The notes below the pieces were generated by a model, which did no database searches, had not been told where the DNA came from, and was given only the letters and a program-made list of their open reading frames with translations. 64,000 bases of DNA from Usnea hakonensis (Eukaryota; Ascomycota; Lecanoromycetes; Lecanorales; Parmeliaceae), in contig BLJB01000147.1 in NCBI GenBank assembly GCA_013423325.1, positions 186,001-250,000 of the forward strand, read 5' to 3'. Within the stretch, counting starts at the first letter, position 1. Every line of letters begins with the position of its first letter. The position numbers were made by a program, and so were the translations under genes. Positions 21,326-31,646 of this stretch are shown piece after piece.

Positions 21326-22117
21326 CTCAAGGCTCAACAAAACATCGCACGCTGCGATGAGCACAATGCGCCACCAAATTCGGCTACACTAGGTGGACAG
21401 TCAGAACAAATCGGCCCTGACCAGTCTACAACCCAATTCCAAGATTATCGCGAAAATGGTCTTGTTTTACTATTCTCGACGATTACGGATCGGCGGCTTG
21501 CTCTGGCCGTGGATCCTAGTTTCACGAGCCCAGGTGCGGTGAAACGGACACGAGATGAGGGATGGCAACTAGACTTCATCAATGTGGACTGGTATAGGCC
21601 AGATACTCCTCACTACGTGAATCCGGATGATGGCAGCATTGTGGAGGGTGTCGCTCATGTTGATTCCTACAGCACCAAAGCGATCGAGACAATGCGACAA
21701 GTCTTTGTATTGTAGAAATTGCAGAAGATCAGAATCGAGGCCGAAATCACTGAACGGCCAGAAACCAATCGCGTTCGGACCAACGGTCGCGGACAGCGGG
21801 CAATGACGATCGCGAGTTGGAATGCATTACCAAGAAAGGTTGCGGTCGGCAATCCAATGGGAATCGATGCTGTCCGTCCAAACTTCGACTCATTATCACC
21901 GAATTCCTACACTATCTTCAACACAAGTTTTCGCGCCGGGCTATTCCCCAGTGACCATGCCAGCCTCGTTGACCCTGCTATCAATACACTGAATCAACAA
22001 ATCCAAACCTTGACCGAAGAGATGGACAGGGTCTACGCTCTACGCAACGATGAGCATGACTCATACCTCAATGCCCCAAGTTTAGTAATGGTCTCGCGCC
22101 GGGCTACTCCCCAGTGA
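21326..22117 (+). pseudogene. uncharacterised ORF broken by one TAG
   Basis: One frame stays open from about 21326 to 22117 except for a single TAG at 21713-21715. The conceptual product is soluble and mixed in composition, with segments such as DYRENGLVLLFSTITDRR and GWQLDFINVDWYRPDTPH, then an Asn/Arg-rich part. I recognise no domain. The stop is one C-to-T change from CAG, in a CpA context, as RIP would produce. The same frame continues into the AlkB-like fragment at 22367 after a tandem duplication, so the two may be remains of one locus. Not intact. Confidence 0.4.
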
Positions 22118-22256
22118 CTATGCCAGCCTCGTTGACCCTACTGTCAACACACTAAATTACCAAATCCAAACCTTGACCGAAGAGATGGACAGGGTCTACG
22201 CTCTACACAACGATAAGCATGACTCATACCTCAATACCCCAAGGTTGGCAATGGTC
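21931..22256. repeat. tandem duplication, period 163 bp
   Basis: Copy 1 (21931-22093) and copy 2 (22094-22256) share TCGCGCCGGGCTA, CCAGTGAC-ATGCCAGCC and AGAGATGGACAGGGTCTACG with about 10 percent difference. The duplication disrupts the reading frame of the ORF it lies in. Confidence 0.85.
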
Positions 22257-22366
22257 TAATACTACCTCCGTAAGACAACGACCTTAACCACCTATGGAAG
22301 GGTGGTAAAAATATATACCACGTATGCGAAAGATGATGGCTGCTCAAAGCACCCAGTTCCCATTTT

Positions 22367-22918
22367 TTGGAAACGCCCAGGTCTATCGACACAAAGGCGA
22401 AGCGGGACATGCCTTTTGGAAGGTTTAACTGTTCCGGAGAATGCAGAATGGAATCGCCGACAACACTTCTAAACACTCTGGTCGCACTCTGCCGACTAAC
22501 GAATGCCCTACCCTGGTCGTTGAACACGAGACCGACCTTGTTGGCTGGATGGGAAGATCGCATGAAGCTGAACAGCCTGTATAGCCACATCAGCGAAACT
22601 CATTTCAACGCCGCCAAGAAGAAATCCTTCAAGAATGTGCAAGCGGGAAAATATAGAAGCAACCGCACAGCGCCTCCGGTCGTCAGCCTCAAACTCAAGT
22701 ATGGCGACATCACCGTGATGAATGGGCGGAGTTTGCAAAAATACTTCGAGGTCGGTATTTCTATTACACCTTTACTACTACTTAAAGCTAACACGTTTTA
22801 GCACGCTATTATCCTAGAGGGTAAGCTGCGATATGCGATGAGGTGCCGCTACGTCAAGCCCGAGAACATTCCCAAAGAAGATCACTGGAAGGCAGAGTAT
22901 CACAACAGCAAATACTAG
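22367..22918 (+). pseudogene. C-terminal part of an AlkB-like 2OG-Fe(II) oxygenase
   Basis: An open frame runs to a GT-AG intron at 22751-22801 (51 nt, CTAAC branch point), then a 39-codon exon ends at TAG 22916-22918. The product carries the AlkB-fold C-terminal pattern: VSLKLKYGDITVMNGRSLQ (strand and GD turn), then FEHAI with the distal iron-binding His. An Arg-rich strand follows (LRYAMRCRYVKP) in which R-x5-R replaces the AlkB RxNxTxR box. The proximal HxD motif would be upstream but is not found in an open frame, so the N-terminal half is missing or decayed. The intact intron suggests recent function. Family identity rests on motif reading only. Confidence 0.45.
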
Positions 22919-23719
22919 GAGTCACTCGACATTTCATGATGTCGGAGGAAGGAGCATTGAAACGGAATTCTTCTTCTTCTTCCTTACACCCACATAACCC
23001 TTCCTTGCACACACATATCTTACCTTTAATACCGCAAACACTTATAGACATCTATTGATCGAAGGAGAGAGAACTCAGAAAGCGTCCAGAAACGAGAAGA
23101 CTAAAAATATATACAAGTCTCAGGCGATGCTGCGGCCAAGGCAGTAGCCGACACCTCCGGATCAGCAGGGAGCAGCACAAGGCTGCGGGGTCCAACAGGG
23201 AAATAGGCTCGACGATGGCGAAAGCACATTTCACTCGGTGCAACTTTGATTGGAATTAGTGTGTTGTAGCGTTGGAATACCGAGAAAGGGTATAGGTTCA
23301 TCAGACACACGAATGGAGAAGAAGAGTAAGTTAAAATCCAGCTTTATTGTCCAACCGCTTTCTAGTGAAACTTGAATTTGACGGTCTATCCTAGTGCCTT
23401 CTTCCACAAGAGATCGCTTGGTGGACTCGATGAACCTTACGTTGGCCAAGCAGTTTCTTTCGTCTTTGGCGGAGTTAAGGGTGCTGCCGCCACGAAAGTT
23501 GAAGCGGAAGAAGGCGGGTACCCTGTCGAAGACGAGAGACAGCGTGAGACAGCTACGAAGCAAAACGTCGAGGAAGAGGAGAAGCGAGAGATGGGGATAG
23601 TAAAGGTATGTAAGGGGGATATCCTGTCATCATGTTCTTATATGCCAAGATTCTAGTAGTTCCCGGCTAATCAATCATTAGACGTTTAACGAGGAAAAAG
23701 GCTTTGCCTTCATCATTGA
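22919..23719. other. no supported gene
   Basis: Short frames at 23372-23656 and 23394-23600 encode Lys/Arg/Glu-rich stretches (LPPRKLKRKKAGTLSKT) that could be a decayed exon of the locus below. No domain recognised. Confidence 0.35.
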
Positions 23720-24544
23720 TGCACCGACGCCATCGAAATATTTGGGCAAAAGCGCAAATTTGCGGATGGGATAAGAGCCGATAACCGCATCACCTTCTCG
23801 GATATCGCAGCGCGTATGTGGACAGAGTGGAGTCCTAACGATAGGAAGGTTGCGCCCAAGTATCGCCACCGTGCTCTATCGAAGCGGCCGAGCAACGCCC
23901 GAACCAGATACGGACTCATCAGCTGGCTGAAAAAGAAAGGCAGGGAGGCGCAGACGGAATATATGGATAGTTTCAGGACAGATGCGTAGCGAAAGGCAAA
24001 TCTTAGTGTAGGTAGAGATCTCGATTCCTACGAGAAGGCAAGATACTCCTTGCTCGGGTTAAATGAGCGCAAGAAAAGCGAAGCTCCAACTCGACAAGAT
24101 CGCATTGAAAAGATAAAGAGGGTAGCTGCATCGGGCGGCACCCTTGCGGCTGCGGTTACGACTACTACGCAGTATCATTTGCGATTTCGCGACTCGAGGC
24201 GTCCAGGTCCCAAGGAGCATCAGGACAAGGTCCCTCAGGCCCAACTATGGTCTCGGACTCCGAACTTTTGGGAGAGATGGAAGATGACACTACGATGCCA
24301 CAGAGCACGGTGGCTAACCCTCAAGACGATACTCCAATGTATGAACAGTGGACAAGACCAGGTACTTACTCTTAAGTGCTACGCGAGTTCAAAATCCTCC
24401 CGGACAAGGCAAGCCTCCTATACTCAGCTGATATATCTATATTTTGCTAATATTAGTAGATACTGTCTGAGGAAGCTTGGTGGTACATTGAGATTGTTCG
24501 CCGCATGGACGAGCTCTCCAGGTGGCGGCTGGTACGAATGCTAA
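23720..24544 (+). pseudogene. uncharacterised basic ORF broken by one TAG
   Basis: A single frame is open from 23720 except for TAG 23987-23989, and stays open to 24544, although the part after ~24362 (GTACTTACTC, donor-like) is probably intron. The product begins around KRKFADGIRADNRITFSDIA and includes a Lys/Arg-rich WLKKKGREAQTEYMDSF segment and a RQDRIEKIKRVAASGG helix. I do not recognise the family. The stop is a CAG-to-TAG type change, like those in the neighbouring pseudogenes. Confidence 0.35.
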
Positions 24545-26639
24545 ACTATATAGACAAAAGAGAAAATATACTTGAGTTTTCACATCGCTCCACTCTGCTG
24601 TGCCCAACGTGATGACCATAATTTCTGGTAAGCAAATCTGCTAACCAGAACAAAGTTGACTGATCATCGTCCTGGGCCGGACGTTAAATGGCATCCAAAT
24701 ATACGGGTCACGACTTCCTCAGGTATGAGTCCCTTCTACAAAATGCTCAGATGGCTAGCTGAACCTGATAACACACAGTCTTGGTGGTCAGCACCATCGC
24801 CAGACCGAGTCTCTGATAGGATCGGAAAATCTGCCCTCATGGGAGATGTCGAGGGAGATAGAGTAAGTCTATTCGAGCCATTAGAGACCTCCGTTCGTCT
24901 ACTTGCATCCTTCGCCATGTCCATTCCTTCACTTCATAAAAGCGAGGATTCAAGCTAACAAACTCGGGCCACGGTGGAGGAGTTTACAGAGACTCCCGGG
25001 AGAAGACTCTTACCCAAGCTAATACCCGGCGTCGTTCTGGAAGAAGAGATAGAGGAATCTGAGGAGCGAGAAATAGGTATCATACATCGAGGAGAAAGGT
25101 TTCGGCTTCATTGTGAAGTAATCCGAGGTCAGAGAAATATTTGGCGACTTCGCAGAGGGCATCGAAGCCTCCACCATATACATCCAACATCGAGGAATTT
25201 ACCGCTGAGAAACTCCATGCTCGTGATGTCTGTGGCCCTTTTCCCTTGCCCTGATACCGTGGCTACTGTGTTCTGGCTAATTTGTTGATCCTTGAAATAT
25301 AGGAAAAAGAGACACCTATGCATCTTTATCTACCGCGCAAGCATCGACGGCATCCTACATAACCGAAAAAGTGCCACACTCATCGTCAAAGGCATGGATA
25401 TAGACGTTCAAAAGACAAGCGCGTCCCCACCAAATATCCTACCACCGCCGCTCTACGAGGTCAGGTACTGCGGCAAAGTATCAATCATTCGTATGTAACG
25501 TGCTTGAGCACGGCTAACGAGATGATCTGGTCCGTGAAGAGGACTTCTTGACTCTTCTAATACCCTAGCGATGATATACGCACCCCTACACTCTCCCTAC
25601 ACTCTCCCTACACACAATCACACCCCGCCGAAACCTGTCTTCTTCCTCAACGAGGCTACGGAAAAGGTATGGACTACGAAAACAGTGATCTTTATGTAGC
25701 AAAATTGAGTAGGTACAACGAGGTGAACTGATTCGTGAAGAGGACAATTTGCCAATTATCAGTTACCCTGATAAAGGTCGACAAGAGTCGCCAATACACC
25801 CACGGCACCACCAGGAGATCTACCTGTCCGAGGTGTGGGCTACGAACCTTCTACTTGTTAGGAGAGCCAAAGGATCTCAACGACGCGTTGACGTTAAATA
25901 AACAACGCGTCATTGGCGGCTGGAAGATGTATCGGCAGTACATTCTAAGCAATTCCATTATAGTCTCGCAACCAGCCTGCCTTTCTTCACGTTCATTTTT
26001 GAAGATATCGACATCTCACTCTCCTTTTTTTCTCTCTTTTTTTATCTTTTTTTTTTTTTTTGCAGAGAATATATATCTATATAACCGAAGACCGAAACCC
26101 GCCCAGTTCGATACTCCCGCGAGATACCTCTGGTGTTATCCTCAGCATTTGAAGGCGGGTTCATGGAGCCTGCGACTCGGATGCATAGTCAGCTGAGGTA
26201 CGAGGATGTGAGGGCGCGAATGTAAGTCGTGTAACACCAAACTTCATTGAGCTCTTGTACTGATCGATTGCTCTTGCAGGCCCCCCTTTATTGAGACGAC
26301 GAAACGAGGCGTCGTCTCAACTAGGCCTCTACCCAAGAGCAGTACCTTCTCAGAACGGTCGAGACACTTTCGGGAGCGTGCCGGCGCAATAAGCTGGGAC
26401 AAGCGCGATGAGTCAGAGGGAGGAGGAAGTGGGTAAGGAGATCGGTGCATTCTGTTGAAGGGCAAACAGAAGCCGAGAAGCCAGAAGAGACGGCGGCTAG
26501 AGAAGAGGAGAAGACGACAGAGGACGGGAAGACTGACGCGCCTGCCACAGAGAGCGCCCCAGAGGAGTACAGCGGCGAAAAAGGCTCTCAAGCGGCTTCG
26601 GTATTCGTCGCTGAGTTATAGTGAGGGTAGAGAACGGCC
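24545..26639. other. decayed sequence, no supported gene
   Basis: Several 60-150-codon frames alternate between frames without a splice solution I can defend. A T-rich run of ~45 bases at 26020-26062 separates two parts. Near 26470-26635 a plus-strand frame encodes an acidic stretch (EEEKTTEDGKTDAP, then EEYSGEKGSQAASV) ending just before the ATG at 26640. It could be the tail of an upstream protein. Confidence 0.35.
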
Positions 26640-27182
26640 ATGTCGCAACGAGAGAAATCCACCATGAACTCTCATCCACCACCTGCTCCTCCTCTACCAC
26701 CGCCTCACGGGCACAATCATGGCAATCGAAACGGTCTTCCTGACGGTAATTATGATATATCTATAATACCGCCCCACTCGTCCGGACGGGGCTTCATCTA
26801 CCTACCGTCTCTGCAACCGCACCTGAACAGCTTCATTGCAGGCGTGGTCTGCACCCTGCTTGGTGTCATCTTTTGGATTATTGTCATACCAGTGTTCAAA
26901 GAATGGTTTTCAGCAGTTGTGGCCGGTGGTGGAATGTCCGTCTTCATGCTCTGCCTCGCAATTGGAGTTGCTATCTGGGCCTTGGACAAGACTTATGAAC
27001 AAATTGGAGGTTCAGGACAAGGAGACAATGGTGGGGTACCTACAGCACACATGCCTGGGCAATCGGCTGGAGGTCACGTCCCTGGTTCTACTCCTGGTTT
27101 CGGTGCAGGTCCAAGTGCAGGGTTCAACTCCGGTCCCGGATACACTCCTGGTCCAAATACCGACTTCACAGAGCACAGCTGA
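26640..27182 (+). CDS. small two-TM protein with Pro/His-rich N-terminus and Gly-rich tail
   Basis: An uninterrupted 180-codon ORF. Residues 1-60 are Pro/His/Asn-rich (HPPPAPPLPPPHGHNHGN). Residues ~65-85 and ~92-113 are two strong membrane segments separated by a short Lys/Glu loop (PVFKEWF). Residues 120-180 are Gly/Pro/Ser-rich with repeated GPG/PGF motifs. No family recognised. It is the longest intact ORF in the repeat island. A tandem duplication starts at its stop codon, and an overlapping frame could splice into the downstream acidic ORF, so the true 3' end may differ. The first ATG is used; a second in-frame ATG lies at codon 9. Confidence 0.45.
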   Translation: MSQREKSTMNSHPPPAPPLPPPHGHNHGNRNGLPDGNYDISIIPPHSSGRGFIYLPSLQPHLNSFIAGVVCTLLGVIFWIIVIPVFKEWFSAVVAGGGMSVFMLCLAIGVAIWALDKTYEQIGGSGQGDNGGVPTAHMPGQSAGGHVPGSTPGFGAGPSAGFNSGPGYTPGPNTDFTEHS

Positions 27183-27472
27183 TGCCACAGACGTCACTTG
27201 CGAAGCTTGGAGAAGTGAAGCCTCGAACGAAAGTGAAAACGGTGTCATTCTAGCCAACATTCTTAGCAAATAACTCGTCCACCAAACATCAAGGCGCCTC
27301 AGCCTCAACCTCAGTTTCACCGAGACGATGCCACGGACGTCACTTGTGAAGCTTGGGGAAGTGAAGCCTCGAACGAAAGTGAAAACGGTATCATTCTAGC
27401 CAACATCCTTAGCAAATAACTCGTCCACCAAACATCAAGGCACCTCAGCCTCAACCTCAGTCTGACCGAGAC
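27181..27472 (+). repeat. exon-scale tandem duplication, period 146 bp
   Basis: Two adjacent copies (27181-27326, 27327-27472) differ at only a handful of positions. Each contains the coding-like block for DVTCEAW, then SEASNESENG, then ILANILSK, followed by a block reading PPNIKAPQPQPQ in another frame. High identity indicates a recent event, and both blocks look like protein-coding sequence. Confidence 0.85.
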
Positions 27473-28222
27473 GACGGTACAGAGCTCCCTGAAGACGATT
27501 CTAGCTCAATCTCAACCGATTACCAACCCATTCTACTCAACTCCGGTAGTCTCAGCACAATATCAGAGATACAGATCTCAACACCCCTCATTCAACCGGA
27601 GTATTCGAGAGAACATGACTTGGAGGCCCTTCGTGCTTTCGATGAAAAGTATCCTGAGTATGCATTCGATCCGTTTCCGTGCCCGGATACAGTAGCAACC
27701 AGCCAGAAAGCGGTATAAGCAGACGAAGATCTAAAAAATCGACAAGCTAAACTTGGTCCGTCGAACGAGAAAATCCATTGGGTTGAAAAAAACGACTTTT
27801 TCAATAGTTAAGATGTTGCGTCCATTTTCGAGAACGCGGTCGCAGGCATCGAAGCTTCTATCATCGAGTCGTCTATCATCGGCAATTATCAAGTCGATCT
27901 CTCGGGCAACACTCAAATTCCTTTATCAAGCTGGACTGTTGGTACCAAATATTAGAAAAATGCTAGAGTAGACAACGAACAACACTTTCCATACGACTTC
28001 GACTCCTTCGAGCAAGAGCATTGGGAGTTCTACACAAATCAGATTTTGAATGATGCATTGATGATGAAGAGCTGGGACGATTTGATTTCTTGGCTTAGCG
28101 AGTCGTATATCAAGAAATGGTTGACCTGCCATATTACTCATCTCAACCGGGTACAAGATATGATTGACTTGCAATACTTCTCAGAACCGGAGGAAACCGA
28201 GTTTACCACGGGATTGATGTGA
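27413..28222 (+). pseudogene. uncharacterised acidic protein gene with three RIP-type stops
   Basis: One frame (27413-28222, ~270 codons) reads as coherent acidic protein throughout but is cut by TAA 27716-27718, TAA 27809-27811 and TAG 27953-27955. Protein-like segments flank every stop: PQPQPQSDRDDGTELPEDD at the start, EYAFDPFPCPDTVATSQK before the first stop, FPYDFDSFEQEHWEFYTNQ and WDDLISWLSESYIKKWLTC after the last. It ends at TGA 28220-28222. All three stops lie one C-to-T step from CAA or CAG, in CpA context, which is the RIP signature. No known domain is recognised. Short introns spanning the stops cannot be fully excluded, but no GT-AG pair keeps the frame convincingly. Confidence 0.5.
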
Positions 28223-29669
28223 TTGCGATTACATTGATCTATACATATATAAAACCGACAGTGCTGCTTCTCCTGGTCGGAAAAGATTTACCAAAGGATC
28301 AAAGGGGGGGATCTTGTTTCCTGAAGAGCGGAAGATGTTTCGGCACTCCACCTTTCACAACGAGGTGCTCCGTGTGTGAAGGACGCCGGTAGGGTTGTTT
28401 AACACCAGGTGAAAAACGACAAGTCGACGAAGGATTGCCAGAAGAACGACCTTCCGAATTTTCACCTACGACGCCGCTGTTCAGCTGATCTACAAACTAC
28501 CCGGAAGATACCGCCTAGTCCGGAAGACACACCACACGCACATTGTGGACGGTACGGGCCTGGCTTACAGAAACCTCATCGTTCCCAGTCTTGGCACCTC
28601 CGAGGTCACTCTGCGTGGCTCCACGGACCGCCAATACGAGATCGAGCTTTTGCTCTTCCTTTTTCTCGCTGGCGAGGACATCCTATTCCGCAGCTCTTCA
28701 AGCTTCGTGAATGGACAGGTGGCATAAGCTGCTGGAACGACGATTGGCGGACTAAGGTTGGGGGCGAGGAGAGAGATAGCGAGGGTAGGAGGTTTGGCGA
28801 GTATATAGATGCCACTAATGAGGGTACTGCGTACCTGGGGCCAGATGGAGAATGGCGATCGGTGAGGGATACGTGGTGCAATTCTCATGTCGACGACCCT
28901 GCTAAAACTTATGCCCGTCACTGTCGTCGTCTTCGCCCTATTCGCAGGCCTGATCGTCCGCGGGATTGAACGGACTCAACAAGTGAAGAGACACTCTGGG
29001 CTAATGTCTACGGTTTTCAATGCGACCGTGACGGTCTGGACCGCGCTGTGGCCTTGGATGGTATGCGTCCCAGACCGTACAGTTGACCAAGAGGAGTTTG
29101 CAGTGGCCACAGCACCAGGAATTACTTACGCAGAGGACCGTGTTATCACTTTTGAGCATCTCAGGACTTTTCAGACAGCGGATTGATCGATTCGACTTCA
29201 GCAAGTAAGATTCTTCAGTAATCGCCCTTTGTCATACAGCGGGTCTTTGACCTCTCACATGTGGCATGAGGACAATAGAGACTCAAGATATGGTGTTGTC
29301 TCTTACACACGACCATCATTCATTCAAATAACATCCCGCAGAAACACAGCATTATTGCCAAAGTCGCAAGTCTGGAGATCTATTATTGCGCTCTCAGTTT
29401 CTACCGTGAACAACAGCCGACATTACTCGCGGACCGCATTTCGAAGAGTACGCGCACTACGCCACGAATGAGATTTGGGGCCGACGTGATGAGCTCATCT
29501 TCCATATAGCTGCGCTGGATCGCACCTGAGCTCATATTCCACATAACTGCGCTGGATCGCATCTTCAACTAAATATATAAAGAGGAGGAGTCGAGTCGAG
29601 CAGGTACCGGCGAAGTACCCTTGACTCACCATGGGCAAAGACGAGACTTGAAGAATATTGGACGGGTAG
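28223..29669. other. overlapping ORF remnants, no defensible gene model
   Basis: Plus-strand frames 28409-28969 and 28545-28727/28887-29186 both contain protein-like stretches (GLAYRNLIVPSLGTSEVTLR in one frame, EERDSEGRRFGEYIDATNEG in another, and a hydrophobic LMPVTVVVFALFAGLIV). The coding frame therefore seems to switch, through introns or frameshifts. A 40 bp direct duplication (ATAGCTGCGCTGGATCGCA / ATAACTGCGCTGGATCGCA) lies at 29488-29567. No family recognised. Confidence 0.35.
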
Positions 29670-30029
29670 AACAGGTCCTTTCGAAGCGGGAGGGACCGTC
29701 CGGCACCAAAGATCTCAGCCTTTACAGCCCTGAAGCCCGATATCGAAGCCAACATTCGAAGCTACAAGGCTCGTGTCGCCAGCCTTCGTGAGGCATACAA
29801 AGTCACGGTCCAACGACGAGACAACGCCGAGGCTGACATGGAGTCGATCCACCCTGAAGGGTCCTTATGGACCTTCCAGCATCAGGGACCGGACCATGAC
29901 CCTCCGGAGGCCTTGCGTGTCTTCCAGGAGGACAGCACTACGGCAGACGCGTCGGCCTGGCAACGCGAGTTCCACCAAGGAAAGACTAAGGAGGACCTGC
30001 CAAAGGACGACATGGAGCTGACGCTGTAA
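29670..30029 (+). CDS. uncharacterised charged helical ORF, partial
   Basis: An open frame of ~119 codons ends at TAA 30027-30029. The product is strongly helical and charged (DIEANIRSYKARVASLREAY, then RRDNAEADM), followed by an acidic Gln/Asp-rich tail ending PKDDMELTL. The first ATG in frame is at 29838, but homology-like composition begins earlier, so an upstream exon is likely missing. No domain recognised. Confidence 0.25.
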   Translation, partial: NRSFRSGRDRPAPKISAFTALKPDIEANIRSYKARVASLREAYKVTVQRRDNAEADMESIHPEGSLWTFQHQGPDHDPPEALRVFQEDSTTADASAWQREFHQGKTKEDLPKDDMELTL

Positions 30030-30059
30030 CATCAGAGCTCTTGCCCCGAGAGTATTTAC

Positions 30060-30478
30060 GATCGTGTAGCAGCGTTTTCGAGGACTTCGGAACAAGCAAC
30101 TCCACACACCAGCACAGCAGAGCGGGAGAGAGACAGTCTAGAGTGCAGTACTAGTCGTTGGGTCCGGTTACACTATTGACGGTGCTCGCTGGTTTCCCAA
30201 AGATATCGAAACAAACAAATTCCACATACCAGCACGATGAAGCGACTGGAGTACAGCACTTGATCGTCAGGTCGGGTTACACTATTGACGGTGTTCGCTG
30301 GTTTCCCAAAGACATTGAAACAAACAAACTCCATAAACCAGCACGGCAAAGCGAGGTAGACCGTCTAGAGTGCAGTACTGAGTCGTTAGGTCGGGTTACA
30401 CTATTGACGGTGCTCGCTGGTTTCCCAAAGACATCGAAACAAACAAATTCCACACATCAGCACGACGAAGCGGCGGTG
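30060..30478. repeat. three-plus tandem copies of a ~110-119 bp unit
   Basis: GGTTACACTATTGACGGTG recurs at ~30166, 30275 and 30394. Each is followed by TCGCTGGTTTCCCAAAGA and by an AAACAAACAAA--CCA-A-ACCAGCACG block. A fourth, partial copy of the 3' half precedes at ~30085. The 211-codon frame 30158-30793 is mostly a by-product of this array. Confidence 0.9.
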
Positions 30479-31051
30479 CAGGTAATTCTATATAAATATA
30501 CCCTCAGACGTTCTACGCATGGAGGAATGCAGAGCGGCTCAAGGGTGAATAAGAGGTGGTTAGCGAGTTGCGGATTGGTGCTGGGTACAGCGAGGATTGC
30601 TGAATTTGTTGGCGAGTATATATCTGCGTGGGAGATCAACAACCCTTTGACCTTCCCGGCGTCGTGCGCAGAAATGACTAGAGATCTTTCTTTGGCCGGC
30701 GAGGTCACGATTGCAACAGCACATTCCTTTCGAGAAGCAACACCTTCTCGTTCGATGACGCCTTTGCATTCCAAAGCTTCCTCGCCGGAATGAACTCCTC
30801 CCAGAAGCATAAGCTAAAGAGAATCCACATCAGCACGTCCGTGAATGTCGATGAGATACTATTCACAGCAGCACACTCTGTTAATTGGGCAAATGCCGTA
30901 TCACCACGAAGCATGCTAGATAGCAGGATTTAAATAAACAAACACAATATAGACCAATCCAAATTATATCCAAAAACAACCCTCATCGCCATAGCATATC
31001 CTGACTTGCCGCCCCTGTGCCATAAAGCCCACTTCTTCCCTTTCCATGCAT
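30479..31051. other. no supported gene
   Basis: A TATAAATATA stretch at ~30490 follows the tandem array. Minus-strand frames here (30457-30810) have no motif. Confidence 0.4.
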
Positions 31052-31646
31052 TTAACGTAGCCGAGTGATTAGGAAGACGAGAGAGAGCCAGAAGGCGGGC
31101 AGGAAGCCGAACGAGGAGGCGAGAATTGTCAGGGCCATGGAGTCCATTGACTGCAGCGTTGCTTGTGCCTCTGGGTCGGGCATTGCGGCGCGTGAGGGTC
31201 CTGTTCGACAGACGGACTCACTGCTGCTGCAGGTTGACGTTCTCCACAGTGCTATGTGCATGCTCCTTCACTAATTGCCTGCGTTCATAGCGTTTCCTTA
31301 CTTCTCTCTGCTGTTTCGGCAGCTGAACTGGCTGCTGTTGTGATCCTGGCTGTGGCTGAAAGTGGGCCAAAGATCTTTTCCACTTTATGCATCAAGCATT
31401 ACCTTCAATGAGCTTGGTGAGACCACTGATTTGGCTCCTGCCGAGAAGCTGGGTCATTCGCTGCTGGTGAGGGACATGGTGGGTTGCGACTTGCCCGTTG
31501 GGAGGATCGTTGGGGAGCCGTGTAGGGAGGGACCCGGGAATGGGTGAGGAGTGGTGGAAGAGCGAAGGTGGTGCTGAGGTGGTGGAGAGGTCTGGAGAGA
31601 TGAAGGTAGTTAGTTTGGGGAGCGGAAACATGGGGGGTTTGGACAC
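31052..31646 (-). CDS. candidate small tail-anchored protein gene (tentative)
   Basis: Minus-strand sequence suggests a short gene. A Pro/Ser-rich first part (from 31646) leads to SGLTKLIE at a GAAG/GTAATG donor (~31398). A following Ala-rich segment (ARITTAASSAAETAERSKE) comes after a CAG acceptor at ~31352. The last segment, ending at 31052, carries MPDPEAQATLQSMDSMALTI and a single C-terminal membrane helix (LASSFGFLPAFWLSLVFLI) closed by TRLR. The exon joints between the second and last segments are not settled. No family recognised; a 43-residue micro-protein starting at the MPDPEA methionine is the minimal alternative. Confidence 0.25.

Noticed and set aside
30158..30793. 211-codon plus-strand ORF
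   Set aside because: Half of it is the tandem repeat array read in one frame; the remainder shows no domain.
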